DNA of 34,042 nt from an uncultured Flavobacteriales bacterium (lineage in GTDB: Bacteria > Bacteroidota > Bacteroidia > Flavobacteriales_D > Crocinitomicaceae). How positions within the stretch are numbered: position 1 is the stretch's first letter; each line of letters begins with the position of its first letter. The stretch lies in the NCBI GenBank assembly GCA_903823565.1, contig CAIJTF010000006.1:1-34042 (forward strand), written 5' to 3'. Of this stretch, positions 33,439 to 34,042 are shown piece after piece. The notes beneath the pieces are model-generated. The model was not told where the DNA came from, made no database searches, and was given only the letters and a program-made list of their open reading frames with translations. The translations under genes and the position numbers were made by a program.

Positions 33439-33474
33439 GGTAATTCTTGAAGCGAGCCTTTTATTCAACATTGA

Positions 33475-33510
33475 CCCCTTTTGTAGTCGATACGAAAGGG
33501 GTTTTGTTTT
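33475..33510 (+). terminator. Intrinsic terminator after the secreted pair
   Basis: Eleven-base stem CCCCTTTTGTA (33475-33485) / TACGAAAGGGG (33491-33501), one T-G wobble, loop GTCGA, then TTTTGTTTT. Confidence 0.9.
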
Positions 33511-33946
33511 CTCCCAAAAAGATTTGGTTTCACCTTCAAGATTGAAGAAAAAGAGTGGTTTTTTCTAATAATACAAGGTGTAATTTTCACGTATGGAAAC
33601 GTGCTATGGCGTTTCCAATTCCCTACGTTTATCTGGAATTTAGGGTCGTTTTTGTTTTGTTTTGCTTTGTATTAATCATACCACCTTCATAATGGCTGGT
33701 TTCAATAAATTTGAATAATACCCCTTCGTGTCTTTTCCTATCTTACTTAATAAACGTGTAAATTGTTAATACCGATCCTGTACGATGATCGTTGGTTTAT
33801 TCGCCACTCTTTAAAGTACTGTTTTCAAAGACATTGATTTCTAAAACAAACCTATGATTAAACGGGAAGATCCTCATTAAACCCCGGTTGGTTCTAACCG
33901 TTATTGTAGCCTTACCCTTTTTCAAACAACGCATAAATATAATAAT
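33511..33946. other. Intergenic stretch without a gene
   Basis: AT-rich, no supported reading frame. It contains overlapping inverted repeats at 33588-33616: CACGT/ACGTG (33588-33592, 33599-33603) and GGAAACG/CGTTTCC (33595-33601, 33610-33616), which are mutually exclusive hairpins. The IS end belonging to the transposase at the right edge should lie here, but its terminal repeat cannot be fixed without the other end. Confidence 0.6.
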
Positions 33947-34042
33947 TTAATAATTCATTTCATCAACTAAGGTTTGACCTGTGAATAACCAAGGACTCTG
34001 ACCGTTCAAAGATTTATGTGGGTGATTTTTATTGTATTCCAC
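33947..34042 (-). mobile_element. C-terminal end of an IS transposase/integrase (partial)
   Basis: The minus strand from the window edge reads VEYNKNHPHKSLNGQSPWLF and then TGQTLVDEMNY before a TAA at 33947. The Y-N-x5-PHKSLNG-x-SP pattern is the end of an rve-type integrase core as in IS3/IS481-like transposases. Only 31 codons are inside the window, so the family, intactness and element boundaries cannot be judged. It supports an accessory, mobile character for the right end of the window. Confidence 0.65.

Noticed and set aside
33377..33568. A 63-residue frame overlapping paralog B
   Set aside because: It crosses the strong terminator after the secreted pair and has no signal peptide or homology.

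Overview
The window comes from a Bacteroidota chromosome, most likely a member of the order Flavobacteriales (Cryomorphaceae/Crocinitomicaceae-like; the family is a guess). Support: several promoters of the Bacteroidota form TTTG-N19/20-TAnnTTTG, no obvious Shine-Dalgarno sites, a type IX secretion (PorV/PorU-type) gene pair, a TonB-dependent receptor with a carboxypeptidase-like N-terminal domain, type B ribosomal protein L31, and tRNA genes without an encoded CCA.

Layout. 1-736: the C-terminal part of a ClC chloride channel with CBS domains, apparently damaged by an internal deletion and frameshift. 781-4531 (minus): a tightly coupled operon, ECF sigma factor > crtI > crtB > idi > pyruvoyl-tetrahydropterin synthase-like gene; the last three junctions are 4-base ATGA-type overlaps, and repeated TTAAACAAAAA boxes lie upstream. 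4644-5576 (minus): short-chain L-threonine 3-dehydrogenase. 5691-8027 (plus): homogentisate dioxygenase and 4-hydroxyphenylpyruvate dioxygenase (tyrosine breakdown), ending in a terminator shared with the converging frr. 8079-12161 (minus): translation block rplM-rpsI-rpsB-tsf, a terminator, then pyrH-frr. 12257-14012 (minus): a membrane-anchored coiled-coil protein and a crotonase. 14148-15165 (minus): pssA overlapping purS. 15291-21546 (plus): PorV/PorQ-family protein and a giant PorU2-like C25 peptidase. 21553-23690 (minus): LpxD-like acyltransferase overlapping a GAF/PP2C (RsbU-like) phosphatase. 23850-24104: rpmE2. 24144-25103 (minus): Sua5-type threonylcarbamoyl-AMP synthase. 25231-25902: LuxR-type response regulator. 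25895-28525 (minus): TonB-dependent receptor. 28659-30645 (plus): tRNA-His, DUF1573 lipoprotein, metallo-beta-lactamase-fold hydrolase, PaaI-like thioesterase. 30793-30866: tRNA-Asp.

From about 30,900 to the right edge the window looks accessory and in part AT-rich: a non-coding stretch with a 32-bp direct repeat, an XRE-family regulator with a likely autoregulatory operator, a Cys-containing secreted protein of unknown function, a tandem pair of paralogous small secreted proteins of unknown family, about 500 bases without a gene, and the 3' end of an IS-type transposase cut by the window edge.

No CRISPR array, phage module or recognisable defence system is seen. The most unusual items are the gapped ClC gene, the carotenoid operon that carries its own sigma factor and a eukaryote-type pterin synthase, the PorV2/PorU2 pair, and the orphan secreted paralogs at the right end.
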